From Cylindrodendrum hubeiense (lineage: Eukaryota > Ascomycota > Sordariomycetes > Hypocreales > Nectriaceae): a stretch of 64,000 bases of DNA. Positions 10,718-22,087 of the stretch are shown here, piece after piece. Under the pieces are notes generated by a model that searched no databases, had not been told where the DNA came from, and saw nothing but the letters and a program-made list of their open reading frames with translations. Location of the stretch: contig JAANBB010000007.1 of the NCBI GenBank assembly GCA_014621425.1, positions 310,001 through 374,000 of the forward strand, given 5' to 3'. A program made the translations under genes and the position numbers. Numbering within the stretch: the first letter of the stretch is position 1; every line of letters begins with the position of its first letter.

Positions 10718-11932
10718 CTACTGTCCAAGCCACCTATCAATGACACAATCCATCGCGTATTCAACAGGGTAACAACCGATCGTCTTAGTGGGGATGAAAT
10801 TAGGCCAATCCCGTAGTGGTCCCCGAGGAGTAACGGTATTGAGAGCTTTGAGGTACTCCCAATATTCCGGGTACCACCCAGCCAGCTCCCAATCCAGAAT
10901 ACTGGTTACCTTTAGTTCCGCCTCGGGTCCCTTTTCATCGCCACCCTGACTCTGTTCCCATGACACCATGATGTTTCGGGGATGCAAATCGCCATGTGTC
11001 ATGACCATGCGATGGTCGTCTCTCATCGAAGATCGAAGCGCCTTGATTAGCTGTGACATTGCTCTGTTCGGTGCCTGAAAGAGAAAGTCGTTGAATTGCG
11101 CTTCTGTCGAGATTGTCTTGTCGCTCACACGCTGCTGGCGCCTTGTGTCCTTGCATTTCCCCGTGGCGAAGCTTCCTAGTTTCAGCTGGCCAGATGTCTC
11201 TGGTGATATCCCTGGTGCTTGAGACCGGAGCTTGACAAAGATTTGCGAGAGCTGATCCCGAATAGAGACCTTGTGAGATTGAGATAGCGTAGGCCAAACG
11301 CCTTCAAGTGTCATCGCTGGCGCCCGTGACATGAAGAAATATGTTTTGTTGACATATTGGAATGCACCAAGACATCGTGGCGTCGGAACGTCCGGACACC
11401 TTGATTGTACATACTCGAGATTCGAAATCTGGTCAGTGTCCAAAAACAGGCCGACCTTCAGAACGATGGAAGGGCCTAGGCCCAAGACGGATGTCGTGTT
11501 CAACTCGTGTAGTGTCTCCGCAGCATCTAAATTCCCGTTCAAGCCTATTAAAAACTCCTTAGGAAGCTGTCCAGGTAGGACGTCTGATGTGTGGTCCACA
11601 TGTTCCTTGCTTGCGAGGGCCAGGACCTCGCTGTCCAAGGGCTGTAGAATCTCGAAAGTGCCATCTGTAGGAACTGCATTGGGTTTTTTTGGGGGAGGGG
11701 GGGCCTCTTCATTGCTACCGCTTTCGCTGTCGGTCGATTCGGCGAGACTTTCGATCAGACCGGGATAGACCTCAAACTGATGCTTCAGAAAGTCTGAGAG
11801 GTGAGTGTCTGGATAGGATTCAACCTTCCTCGTGAGCCGATTTACCATGATTTTATTCGCCGATTTGCGAGCCGAGTCGAGCCTAGATAGGTCTACCACT
11901 GGTTGCGAGTTGTTTGAAGGTATATTAGTCAT
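10718..11932 (-). CDS. APH-like phosphotransferase (aminoglycoside/choline-kinase fold), substrate unknown
   Basis: An intact, intronless 404-residue protein from the ATG at 11932. The N-terminal ~90 residues are low-complexity (acidic, then a proline run from PPPPKK). The kinase fold follows: SIVLKV around 155-160 with the likely ATP-binding Lys; the Brenner/catalytic motif MTHGDLHPRN at 311-320 with His313, Asp315 and Asn320; and SILDWE with Asp347, the metal-binding Asp. This is the APH (pfam01636-type) superfamily, which in filamentous fungi is large, cytosolic and mostly uncharacterised. Its stop is 3 bp from the end of the esterase pseudogene on the opposite strand, so the two transcripts overlap at their 3' ends. 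No resistance function should be assumed. Confidence 0.85.
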   Translation of the reverse strand: MTNIPSNNSQPVVDLSRLDSARKSANKIMVNRLTRKVESYPDTHLSDFLKHQFEVYPGLIESLAESTDSESGSNEEAPPPPKKPNAVPTDGTFEILQPLDSEVLALASKEHVDHTSDVLPGQLPKEFLIGLNGNLDAAETLHELNTTSVLGLGPSIVLKVGLFLDTDQISNLEYVQSRCPDVPTPRCLGAFQYVNKTYFFMSRAPAMTLEGVWPTLSQSHKVSIRDQLSQIFVKLRSQAPGISPETSGQLKLGSFATGKCKDTRRQQRVSDKTISTEAQFNDFLFQAPNRAMSQLIKALRSSMRDDHRMVMTHGDLHPRNIMVSWEQSQGGDEKGPEAELKVTSILDWELAGWYPEYWEYLKALNTVTPRGPLRDWPNFIPTKTIGCYPVEYAMDCVIDRWLGQ

Positions 11933-12516
11933 GGCTGAGAGGCAGTGAAATGTTGTTTGATTGACGGAATTTAACCAACATTGTGCAGTGACAGGTGACT
12001 GAAATCAGTAAAGGGAAAAATGTGGGTTTAAATGCATTTTGTATATATGCATAGTCCGGGGCTTGAATGCTATATGGAGTTATGAACTTGTGCTTTGTTG
12101 TGCACTACTAATTCGATCAAGGGTTAGATATTTCTTCAATAGAGTGTGGAGACCGAATCTGATGACTGTCTTGATCTGGGATGTGAACTTGCTTCCTCTT
12201 TTCCTGTGAGGGGTTTTGGTCCGTCTAGGTATTGTATGTCAGAGGTTTTATACAGATCCGGCTTCTTATTCTGCAGCCACACCACATCTCAATCCAACAC
12301 ATTCACAATCCAGCAACTTGCATTCGCAGCTGCCTCCTGCAGCACTCCTAGACATTATGAAGAATAATTGACAAGCGTTCAACTAGAACACATTCCAGTT
12401 ATTTTCTGGTCTTAGATGTAATTCCTTTTTTTTTTCAATTTGTACCTGAAGGTCGCTGAAACTCTTCTTCTGGCCCAATGTTCAAATAGCTCAGCGGTAC
12501 TATCCGTATGAGGCTA
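11933..12516. other. Intergenic, nothing recognised
   Basis: Promoter side of the APH-like gene. It includes a 10-base T run at 12427-12436. No gene is recognised. Confidence 0.5.
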
Positions 12517-12789
12517 TCACAAAGAGAATTTTAGTTTTAAATAGATTGAGATGGCGAAGCTATCGCGTTCGATGTCGCGCAACTCGGCTTCCCGAGCTCC
12601 TGGGTCATCGACAAGTAGGATGGTTTCCCGGGCATAAACCCTTTTATCGAACGGGCCAGTCGTGCCCTGAACTTCATCAACCATTCCAATAACGCCATGT
12701 CCGATATGTTTAATTTGTTTGAAGGGTATTTCCTCTGAGTCGTTGTAAAACTTATGTTGATGAACGCTGGTGGAACTATTGAATTTCAT
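12517..12789 (-). pseudogene. Protein-kinase N-lobe fragment
   Basis: A 90-codon frame from the ATG at 12789 contains PFKQIKHIGHGVIGMVDEV, which matches the glycine-rich loop of fungal Ser/Thr kinases, and then RVYARETILL, where kinases have the beta-3 strand (often VYARK, with the ATP-binding Lys replaced here by Glu). The frame ends right after a degenerate ELRDIERD segment. No C-helix, catalytic loop or DFG motif was found downstream on this strand, so only the first ~60 residues of a kinase domain survive. Either a truncated duplicate or a domain remnant; not an active kinase. Confidence 0.5.
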
Positions 12790-13530
12790 TGTGATGTGCG
12801 GTCTTTATAAAATTGGTATGAAATGGAGTGCGAGAACGAGGGGAAAAGAGGTGCGGTGCTTAACTCCAGGCAACGGGGCCAGTGAAGTGTCAGGCAGTTT
12901 CATCATTGGTCAGTTAATTGTACGATGTTATGCGAGATGACGAGGCGTCAAGATCCAACCGGGCCAAGTCATGTGATGGGGATCGATGATAAAAGGTCTT
13001 GACTTGTATTCTATATACTGAGTGTCTCAGGGTCAGGTCAGTATTATAGTTGCACTTGCCGGATGAAGCTGACCGGTCAGTACCGTCAGTTGCGGCAGTC
13101 ATAGAGGACTTTCTCATTTTGCATGGTCAATAGGAAGAATAACTAAGAAGCGAATCTTAACTTGTCAGTCTCTTGTCTTTCTTCCTTGCCAGACAGACCG
13201 TCGTGCGTTTTCCAAACGACCATGGATATGATGGACACATTGCAGAGATTGGTTGCTAAGTTTTCGAGCAGCTGGCATGGGACATCCCGAGCTGGCCAAC
13301 CCAAGCAATCGATAACACGAATGATATACCTAGCTGCCAGTCAAACTTGGAAACGTCTCCAGAGCCGAGGGCGTCATAACGAAGGAGTCACTGCGATAAA
13401 GGTTTACGGATTTTGGACCAGAAGTGACTATCAACCTTCAATTTCTAACAGAGGTCTCGGTGGATCCGAGTGGTTGAAAGCAGCTAAGCTCTGAGGCCTT
13501 CCGCGCTATATGTACATAATTGCCCACTCC
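12790..13530. other. Intergenic, nothing recognised
   Basis: A 110-codon plus-strand frame (13162-13494) has no recognisable domain and sits downstream of the minus-strand permease. I do not call it. Confidence 0.5.
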
Positions 13531-15219
13531 TTACTCAAACACACGCTTCCACTGCATATACCACTTGTCAGACGGAGGAGGTGGGGCCTCCAGGGCAAGA
13601 ATTTCGTCCAAGCCAGAGACCAAATCAATCTCCTCCGGTCGCAGGGCCCACCTATCATTCTTTCCAATTGTGTAGCGGTGCCCAAAGTAGAGAACAATGA
13701 AAATGACAATACCAATGTAGGCAGTGATGAAAGTGGGAGTATCCCAGTATCCGCTGACGAACACCTTGAAACCCTGAAGCAGCAGGAGAACAGAGAAGCC
13801 AACGAGGCTGACCCAGGCGGCATAAGGCTGGAGCTTTGAGCGGAAAGGAATGTCGGTGATGCCCTGAACCTCGATCGCTTTTCGGTAACGGAGGTAAATG
13901 AAGCAGCAGCAGATCCAGCTCTGGAACGCTCCAGTGTTGACCAAGTTGACGAACCAGTTGAACACGGTTGCTCCAGTGCTAGCTAGGTTGAGGTATGCCA
14001 GAAGACTGAAGGAAGCGCTAACCGCAGTTGCGACATACGGGATACCAGACTTGGTGCATCGAGCGAAGACCTTTGGGGCGTTTCCATCGATAGCCAGAGA
14101 GTAAAGAGCACGACTGGCGAGGTACAGGTAGGAATTTCCGGCTGACCAGGCGGACATGACAATAATACCATTGACCACAGAGTCGAGTCCTCGGATTCCG
14201 GCATCGCGAATTGCGATGGCCCATGGCGAAGCGGCAGCGCCACTTCCACCTCCCAAGAGATCTGGGTGGTTGCTAGGGACAAGGAATCCGATGGCAAAGG
14301 CGCCCAGGATGTAAAATGTGACAAGTCGGTAGAAGTATCGGACCGTCGCCTTAGGGATATTCTGTCGAGGCGACTCCATTTCACCACCGGTCACAACCAG
14401 AAGCTCCGGAGCGAAAGCGAAGGCGTAAACTGAGAAGGTGATCGTGCCAACAAAGGCACAGAGTCGACCTACCCCGCCCTCGACTAGGTACTCGTTGATC
14501 GGTCCCGGGTTGCTCCAGTATTTGAAGTAAGTTGGGTCTCCAGAAGGGCCGCCACCAAAGAACAAGCACACTGCCATAATCAGGAGACCGATGATTCCGA
14601 TGACCTTGGTAGAGGCGAACCAGAACTCGGTTTCACCGTAAACCTTGACAGGGAAACAATTGCATGCGATGATGACGACGCCCACAACTGTGAGCCAAAC
14701 TGCGGTGTGTACAGGCGGGTTCCAATATTGAATAACCAGCGTGGTCACATTGATCTCGGCCGGGACGGTAATCGCAAAGACATACCAGCTACCAATGAAG
14801 TTAGTTTTGAGAACAATGCAAAACAGGGAGGACATCACATACTAAACCCAGCCCAAGGTGAAACCCAAGCTTCGAGACACATATCGAGTACCGTAGTAAG
14901 ACATGGAGCAGCCGTAGACAGGAAGATAGGAGCTGATCTCGCCAGTTGCGGTAGCGACACCATAAACGAGGATTGTGATGATGATGTAGGAAACCAGGAG
15001 AAACACGGGGCCACCCATATGCAGGGCCTGACCAGAACCGACAAAGAGGCCGGTTCCGATGGTTCCGCCCAGCGCAATCATTTGAGCATGTCGAGACTTG
15101 AGACCACGCTTGGTCGTAGGCCCTTCGGTGGGAGCACCGCCACCGACCTCCCCGCGGGAAAGGGAGTCGGTGGGGGAGAGCTCAACTTCTTGTTCAGGCT
15201 TCATGGTTTCTTTTTCCAT
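13531..15219 (-). CDS. General amino-acid permease (AAT/GAP1-type, 12 TM)
   Basis: Two exons, 15219-14843 and 14788-13531, flank a 54-bp intron (GTATGT...GGTAG) that rejoins GFTLGWV-YWYVFAITVPAE in phase 2, giving 544 residues. The ATG at 15219 leaves a ~45-residue acidic cytoplasmic N-tail before the signature HAQMIALGGTIGTGLFVGSG in TM1. Other family marks: SYYGTRYVSRSLGF, the unwound helix region with VTGGEMESPRQNIPKA, and a C-terminal YFGHRYTIGK. Proteins of this APC-superfamily group import amino acids with protons at the plasma membrane. The Lys-rich N-tail and the C-terminal tail would be ubiquitin-sorting regions in homologues. Three HGATAR motifs upstream suggest nitrogen-catabolite control. 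Substrate range cannot be told from sequence. Confidence 0.92.
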
Positions 15220-16411
15220 GATTGGACGGTTGGAACTGTCAAGATATGTGGCCAAGTGGAGAGAGGAAGTAAAAAAGCAAGTGCAGAATAGTCCTACTAC
15301 TGTGGAGAGAATAAGGAATTGGAACTTGTCATGGGTTCGATGGAATCCCAACTTATTATACATATCGAATCCATGACTGAGCTCTGACTCAAATGACCGC
15401 TGGCCAGTGAGAGGCCCCCCGTGAAGACCTTCCTCGTCGGAAATCGAAATCAGGTGAAGATACAAGCGCAGGACTCAATAGATAGTGAGATCCTGTGGGT
15501 CTAGGCTCGGTAAGGCCTGAAGCCCTGTCAATTCCCCCTCGCTGGGTGGCCACGAGTCGGGGATACCGTTAGCAGCTATCTTTGATGTGTGCGGGCAGAG
15601 ATAAGAGTGGACAGCCAGGCTCCACTTAGTGAAGCTTGATCTCTCCGCCCCATGGGGAAATGGAGAACTGGGCAAGTCGGATAGCCAGGGACAGGGGGTA
15701 CCCAAGCGTCTGGTGATGAACTACCTGCAAGGACTGCGTCGAGAACCGTCTGGCTGGAAGGCATCGAATCAGCCGATGCGCGTTGAATCTGTTTGTCAAA
15801 GATCGAGTCAGAATAATTGAATTGCGTCCGAGAACAGAAAGACACGCCGCCAAGGATTCCACTTTGGTTCCCTGCCTATCAATGGTGTCCACAGACCCTC
15901 GGTTGTGGGGAACGCACTATTCAGCGTTGTGTGTTGGGGAAGTTTCCGCGGGTACGAAATTATTGGCACATTCCAATGCGTAATGTAAGTAACTCCGTGG
16001 CGGGACCGTCAGCACGGCGCCCGTTTGCGGCGAGACATGGTGAGCTACGACCATATTGCTGCTGGAACACGGGGAACTGAACAGCCCGTTGCCGTTTGAT
16101 GCATTTTGGGTTATTTCATTGGGGATACGACAGAGTCCCATGGCACAGTCAAACATGCGGACGGTATGAGTATAGACGCAGCCAAATAATCAAAGACCTA
16201 AGCCGTAAATAAGATCACTCAGCGAAGGCATTCATTCGCCACGAATCACGGTGATACAGAGGCCAGAGAGTTTTCAGAATATGTCATGTACATTTTTATC
16301 ATAACCCCTTGATAGGGGAAGCCCTAAGGTAGTTGCTTTTAATTGCCAAATCCGGACCGTTATCATCGACAGTCCCACCATTTAATCCAGTCGCATTCCC
16401 AAAGTAAACCC
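15220..16411. other. Permease promoter and mmsA-type 3' flank
   Basis: About 1.2 kb with no credible gene. The first ~400 bp carries the GATA motifs listed separately. The remainder to 16411 is the 3' side of the minus-strand dehydrogenase. Confidence 0.5.
15480..15604. promoter_or_regulatory. Cluster of three GATA (HGATAR) motifs upstream of the permease
   Basis: AGATAG at 15480-15485, its reverse complement CTATCT at 15576-15581, and AGATAA at 15599-15604 lie 260-385 bp before the permease start. Fungal nitrogen regulators of the AreA/NIT2 type bind HGATAR, and two or more sites within a few hundred bases are usual in their targets. Chance occurrence is possible. Confidence 0.4.
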
Positions 16412-18091
16412 CTAGCTCTGCGTAGGCATGTTGACGCTCTTGCCGGCATCAGAGTCCTCCTCTCCCTTCCACAGGCTGGTGACAGTCTTGGTCTGCGTGT
16501 AGAAGTTCAAGCCCGACTTGCCGTAGAAGGTGCTGACGCCACCGCCGGCGATGCTCTTCTTGTTTCCGGTGAAGCTGAACATGGGCAGGGGGACAGGGAT
16601 GGGCACGTTGATGCCGACCTGGCCCGCCTCGATGTTCTTCTGGAACCACGCGGCCTTGGGGCCCGAGTTGGTGAAGATGGCGGTGCCGTTTCCGTACTCG
16701 TTCGCGTTGACGAGCTTGGTAGCCTCTTCGAGTGTGGCAGCGTGGAGCACGACCAACACGGGGCCGAAGATCTCCTCTTTGTAGCACTTCATGTGGGTCT
16801 TCACGCCATCGATGATGGTTGGTGCAATGAAATTGCCATTGGGGTACTTGGCAGGGGCGTACCCTCGGCCATCAAGGACAATGTTGGCACCCTCCTCCTC
16901 AGCTGACGCAATTAGGGCCTCGATTCTATCCTTGGACTTGGGGGTAATAACAGGGCCCAGATCGGCGCCGTCCTCGAAACCACCGTCGGTCTTCAGCTGC
17001 TTAGCGGCCTCAACCAGGTCGTCAACCCAGGCCTGGGTGTCGTTGCCAACGAGAACAACAGTGCTAAGAGCCATGCATCGCTGACCGGCAGCACCGAAAG
17101 CAGCGCCGGTAATGGCGTTGATGGTGCTCCTGCGGTTGCAGCCAGGCAGGACAACGGCGTGGTTCTTGGCACCCAGGTTGGCCTGGACGCGCTTGCCGTT
17201 GGCGGAGCCTCGGGAGTAGATGTATTCTCCGGCAGCGTTACCGCCGACGAAGCTGATGGCCTTGATGGCAGGCTCGTCGATGATGAAGTTGACGGCGCGG
17301 TGGGTACCGTGGATGATGTTGATGACACCCTCGGGGAAACCAGCCTCTTTGGCGATCTCGGCCAGGATCATGGCGGCGCCGGGGTCACGCTCGGAAGGCT
17401 TAATAATAAGCGTGTTTCCGGTAATGGTAGCGATCGGAATAGACCACAGGGGGATCATGGCAGGGAAGTCTGTTGGGACAGCTGTTAGCATGGGCTCTAA
17501 GCAAACAGTTTAATGGACGGGCTTACTAAATGGGCAGATGGCAGCAGTGACACCGAGGGGCTCTCGGTAGTTTCGCGTCTCCATATCTTTGGCAACCTCG
17601 AGAACCTCTCCAGTGATCTGGGTGGTGATGCCACAAGCAGTCTCAGCAACCTGGAGGCCACGGAGCACATCGCCTCGAGCATCGGCAAAGGTCTTGCCCT
17701 GCTCAAGAGTAATGGACGCAGCAAGGCGGTCCCAGTTCTCGCGAATGAGGGCCACAAAGTTGAACATGATCTGCTGGCGACGCAGGATGCTTGTGTCCCT
17801 CCAGCCGGGGAAGGCATCCTCAGCAGCCTTGACGGCAGCTTTGAGCTCCTCGTCTGTGGACTCGGGCACGCGCGTCACCACGTTGTTGGTGGCGGGATCA
17901 TGGACGTCAATCCAAGTCGTAGCACTGGAAGCAGTGAAGTTGTTTCCGATGAAGTTGTGCGTGGGCAGAGGCTCGGCAATCTTGGAGTGCGAGGTCGGCC
18001 AAGGACGCATGGCAGCAGAATGGCTGGAGCGCATCATGACTCGCGCCCTCAAAGGCTGGGGCACCCGCCGGGCAGCTCGAGAGATGTTCAT
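16412..18091 (-). CDS. mmsA: Methylmalonate-semialdehyde dehydrogenase (CoA-acylating), mitochondrial
   Basis: Two exons, 18091-17527 and 17469-16412, flank a 57-bp intron (GTAAGC...CAACAG) that restores the motif [12 protein letters not shown] in phase 1; 540 residues. The Arg-rich N-terminus ([19 protein letters not shown]) is a mitochondrial presequence. The ALDH fold shows [28 protein letters not shown] and the nucleophile in [10 protein letters not shown] (Cys ~320). The position of the usual general-base Glu reads QANLGAKNH, the Asn-containing form typical of CoA-dependent MMSDHs. The enzyme converts methylmalonate or malonate semialdehyde plus CoA and NAD+ to propionyl- or acetyl-CoA, in valine, beta-alanine and pyrimidine catabolism. 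It is divergent from the FMN oxidase across a 727-bp promoter. Confidence 0.93.
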
Positions 18092-18818
18092 GGTTGATAG
18101 ATTCCTGGACAAAGAGCAAAAGACGTGTACCGAGGAGTATGAGGAGTTGCCGGCAACCCGATCTATTAAGAAAGCTCGTTGCTTTTGCTACGATTGCGTC
18201 GCTCAATCTTTCCATGACAAGCCGAGCCTCATGGCCGGCGAATGAGGCAAGTGGATACAGGGCATCGGATCGATCACCGGTCATGGACTTGCGAGGCCAT
18301 GTGGTAAGAAAAACTCCCCAAACTCGTTGGAGATAGGCAATTGCATCGGCTCTCGAGCTTAGCTCTCCCAAGCTGTACCCCTACTACCCCGTCTTCCGCT
18401 CTTGGCTCGGTTCCCCGCATGCTGGCTAAGGCCCGTTGCCCCCAACTCGTCCCAATTGGCAGCCAGCTAGTGCCGCATTCGCCTGTGCCGACCCATCCAC
18501 GCTGCGCTCCGAGAAAGGAAGGCTATGCCGCCCGGTCGAGATTCCAGTCATGATAACGTAGCCGACACTCTGGCCGTGTATCTGACAGCTAATCTGACCA
18601 GATCACATGGCGACTTGATCGTCCCATTCTTCCCGAATCGGGTAGACCAGCGCGTCCATCAGCAGGACAGCCGATTGTCAGCTGCAGCTCGTAGCTCAAG
18701 TGCCGTGTCTTAGAAACATATTTGTACCCCAGCTTTAGCGTTCATCTCGAGCAGCCGCTGTGATTTTCCATCTCTCTCAATTGTATCAACAGCTTGTCTG
18801 CTATCACGCTCTATCGCC
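18092..18818. promoter_or_regulatory. Divergent promoter, mmsA-type gene / FMN oxidase
   Basis: 727 bp shared by two oppositely transcribed metabolic genes. The last 60 bp before 18819 are C/T-rich (TCTCTCAATTG... CTATCGCC), a common fungal transcription-start context. No specific operator is certain. Confidence 0.4.
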
Positions 18819-20240
18819 ATGGCCAACCGCGGAAAGACCTACGACCCTCGCGTCCATACCATTGACGACTTAAAGAAATATGGCTGCGCCAATCTCCCCA
18901 AGATGTACAGCGGTTCGTGCCCATCATCGAGCTGCAGAAACGCCTGGACCGTGCTGACACCCTGATGTAGATTACTTCAACGAGGGCGCCATGGACTTGT
19001 TAACGTATGTTTACATCTCAATCTTCACCGCCATGTGCGATTCTTGGGCCTTTGACTAACAGCGCATTTCTCATTTTGCAGTCTCCGAGATAACGAGGCC
19101 GCATACAACCGCTACAAGATCCGCCCGCGCATTCTGGTCAATGTCCAGGATGTAGACATCAGCGGCGAGATCTTCGGATGCAAGACCGCTCTGCCGCTGG
19201 GCTTCGGTCCCGCGGCCATGCACCGCCTTGCCCACCCCGACGGCGAGCTTGCGACTTCCCGTGCCGCCGCCAAGGCTGGCATCTGCATGGGCTTGTCCTC
19301 CTATGCGACCGAGTCTATCGAGGACGTCGGCGCCCAGGGACTCGGCAACCCCTACGTGATGCAGGTCTGCGTCGTCAAGGATCGCTCTGTGACGCTCCAG
19401 ATCCTGAAGCGGGCTGAGGGTGAGTTGGCTTCCAAAATAAATTCGCGTCGCCTTCTTGCTAACCAAGGATCTCCACACAGCCGCCGGCTACAAGGCCATC
19501 TTCCTCTCCGTTGACGTTCCCTTGCTGGGTCGCCGCCTGAACGAGTACCGCAACGGATTCGTGCTTCCCGATGATATGGCATGGCCCAACTTGCTATCCG
19601 ACGGCAAGGACGAGCTCAGCGGCGATAATGCTGGCAAGGATAACAAGAACGACTTCGATCCTTCGCTGGACTGGGAGACGGCCATTCCCTGGTTGCGACA
19701 GAACACCAAGCTTCAGCTCTGGATCAAGGGTGTGTACGGCGCCGAGGATGTCCACCTGGCCATCAAGTACGGACTCGACGGTGTCATCATCTCCAACCAC
19801 GGTGGCCGACAGCTAGACGGTGTTCCCTCCACCCTGGATGCGCTCCGCGAGTGTGCTGTCGCTGCTGGAGGCCGGATTCCCATCGCCGTCGATGGTGGCA
19901 TCCGACGCGGCACTGATATCTTCAAGGCGCTCGCCATGGGTGCTACTCACTGCTTTGTGGGACGAATCCCCATCTGGGGTCTAGCGGTATGTGATCCTGA
20001 CCCTACGTGGATTGACCGTCCAAGCTGACACGCACAGTACAACGGACAAGAGGGTGTTGAGCTGGCCCTCAAGATCCTCATGGACGAGTTTAAGATCACC
20101 ATGGCTCTTGCTGGGTACGTATTTGTGATAATCGATGCATTGCGCTTGCTGACCATTATTGTAGATGCAAGACCATCAAGGACATTACCCGCGACCACTT
20201 GAGATATCTCGACGGAAACGGCATGTTGGCGAAACTGTAA
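18819..20240 (+). CDS. FMN-dependent alpha-hydroxyacid oxidase/dehydrogenase (glycolate/lactate oxidase family)
   Basis: Six exons: 18819-18912, 18971-19004, 19082-19419, 19481-19986, 20038-20114 and 20165-20240. Introns are 50-77 bp and all phases close, giving 374 residues. The TIM-barrel family marks are present: Tyr33 in YSDYFNEGA; PLGFGPAAMHRL, the usual PxGxxP(A) flavin loop; Asp167 in SVDVP; Lys238 in LWIKGV; the catalytic-base motif ISNHGGRQLDG with His262 and Arg265; and DGGIRRG with the phosphate-binding Arg. In the segment where plant glycolate oxidase has QLY (the active-site Tyr129), this protein has Q137-V-C139, so one substrate-contacting Tyr is a Cys. The family oxidises 2-hydroxy acids to 2-oxo acids. 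Substrate (lactate, glycolate, longer acid) and electron acceptor are not decided by sequence. No cytochrome b2 domain is present. Confidence 0.9.
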
Positions 20241-21193
20241 AAGTGTGATTGCATTGCATAGATGATAGCGTTGCATGTATTTATTTAGATAGCCAAAGGC
20301 GTATTACTATTTAAACCTGTCTCTCCATCCATTATTCCTCATGTCATTGCCGCAATGCGCTGTCGTGGTGTTGCCAGCGTCGCGCTCCCCATCTCCATCT
20401 CACGAATTGCGTTGAACGTATTTTATTACATCAAATGTCACCGCTGCCAGTCATTACGTGTGTGACCGTTGAGCAGGTACGGAGTAGCTCTAGACCTGTT
20501 ACTGACCGAAGCCCGGTCTTTGGCGCCATCGATACTCCTCTTCGGATGGGATCCCGGGTTCTCCAACTTGGCGAGATAATCATTTCGGTCCGTATCAAGC
20601 ACACGGCTAGAAGCTGTCCATCTGACGCGATGCAACTGTAAGTGCATGCGAGTATGCCGAGTGGCTCGGGCCGGGCGTAAACGGGCGGATGTGAGTGGGG
20701 TACTCGTCTCTGTCTACGGATCATGGGACACGTCCAAGGCATCCAGAAACGCGCTCCCGGATTCATGACAGACGGCCTCCGTTCTCGGCCAAGGCGAGAC
20801 AGCGTTGACTTGCCTTTTGCCATGCTATCTGTCCATGTGAGCATGCGGGCAAGTGGGCTGGATCTCGGGATCGTTATCCTGGTCCGCCCTATCGTGGCAG
20901 ACCCGCTAGTCAACAAGTGCCGGCCAAGCGCCATGCAAGAACCCCCGCCGCCGTGATAACTTTCCTCATTCAGTTGAGCATGATGCCCTCAGAATCAGGG
21001 ACCACGCGCTAAATCGCGGGGAACAGTCTACGGCTTCGACCGCGAGGTCCATGTTCCCGCGCATATAATAATACGTCAGGTTGGTTGAACGGTTTGCTTT
21101 CTGCTCATTCTCAACACCTTCATCTTTATTCTCTCTCAAGCTCAAGCTTGCATTGCCATTTACACATCTTCTTTTTATACTCACTTATTTAAA
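20241..21193. other. Intergenic, promoter side of the DapA-like gene
   Basis: GC-rich around 20430-20960, where both strands stay open by composition (167 codons on the minus strand), without any domain. The last 130 bp hold a TATA-like box and a pyrimidine-rich leader. Confidence 0.5.
21063..21072 (+). promoter_or_regulatory. TATA-like element of the DapA-like gene
   Basis: ATATAATAAT occurs about 125 bp before the ATG at 21194. It is followed by a C/T-rich stretch (TTCTCTCTCAAG), a normal arrangement for an actively transcribed fungal gene. Confidence 0.4.
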
Positions 21194-22087
21194 ATGGCCC
21201 ACAACGTCAAGGAGCCTTCGGGCATCATGGTGGCTCTGATCACCCACTTCAAGGAGGACGGCTCCATCGATCTCGCTGGCATTGACGCCCATGTCAACCG
21301 CCTTATCGATGCTGGCGTGCATGGCCTTGTCCCTGGCGGCAGCACCGGCGAGTTCACTGCTCTCACCACTGAGGAGCGCAAGCAGCTCGTTGAGCAGGTC
21401 GTCAAGTCCTCCGCTGGCCGCGCCCACGTTATGGCCGGCATTGGCGAGCTCTCCACCGCCAAGGCCGTTGACCTGGCTGTCCATGCCGCCAAGGCTGGAG
21501 CTCACTCCCTGATGGTCGTCCCTCCCTTCTATGACGCCCCCAACAAGGAGGAACTCAGGGAGCACATGCGTGAGATCCACACTGCCAGTGGTCTCCCCAT
21601 TGTCTACTACAACATTCCTTCCGCCAGCGGCGTGACTCTGTCCCCCAAGGAGATTGCTGAGCTTAACACCGTCGGTGTCCACTACCTCAAGGACACCTCT
21701 GGCAACGGCCCCGCGCTCACCGAGCTGCTCTTTGCCCACCAGAATGACATCACCGCCTTCAACGGCTGGGATACCCTCACCTTCTACGGTATTGCCGCTG
21801 GCGCCAAGGGCTCCGTCTGGGGTGCCACCAACTTTATCCCCGAGCTTTCCATGCAATTGTGGGAGACGCTCGCCGTCAAGGGCGACCTTAAGGCTGCCCG
21901 TGAGATCTGGGCCAAGATCTTTCCCATCTGCAAGATCCTCGAGTCCAACAACTACTGTGCCGCCGTCAAGACCGGCATGCAGCTGCGTGGATGGAAGACC
22001 GGCGAGGTTCGCAAGCCCTTCAAGATTCTGTCGGGAGCTCCCAAGGCCGAGCTGGAGGCTGCTCTTAAGAATGCCGGAGTGTTGTAA
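21194..22087 (+). CDS. DapA-family class I aldolase/lyase (dihydrodipicolinate-synthase-like)
   Basis: An intact, intronless 297-residue TIM-barrel protein of the DHDPS/N-acetylneuraminate-lyase superfamily. The start ATG is in good context (AAAATGGCC). Motifs: GGSTGEF at 49-54, where bacterial DapA has G-T-T-G-E; the catalytic Tyr139 in YYNIPSASG; and the Schiff-base Lys166 in HYLKDTSG. Fungi make lysine by the aminoadipate route, so true DapA activity is unlikely. Fungal members of known function include L-2-keto-3-deoxygalactonate aldolase and 4-hydroxy-2-oxoglutarate-type aldolases, which release pyruvate from sugar acids or hydroxyproline breakdown. Which of these applies here cannot be told. 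Strong third-position C bias suggests high expression. The minus strand is open for 313 codons only because of this bias. Confidence 0.88.
   Translation: MAHNVKEPSGIMVALITHFKEDGSIDLAGIDAHVNRLIDAGVHGLVPGGSTGEFTALTTEERKQLVEQVVKSSAGRAHVMAGIGELSTAKAVDLAVHAAKAGAHSLMVVPPFYDAPNKEELREHMREIHTASGLPIVYYNIPSASGVTLSPKEIAELNTVGVHYLKDTSGNGPALTELLFAHQNDITAFNGWDTLTFYGIAAGAKGSVWGATNFIPELSMQLWETLAVKGDLKAAREIWAKIFPICKILESNNYCAAVKTGMQLRGWKTGEVRKPFKILSGAPKAELEAALKNAGVL

Noticed and set aside
13162..13494. 110-codon plus-strand frame upstream of 13500
   Set aside because: No recognisable domain and no support for expression.
20431..20934. 167-codon minus-strand frame
   Set aside because: GC-driven open frame with scattered Arg/Ser/Pro and no domain; lies in the promoter of the DapA-like gene.
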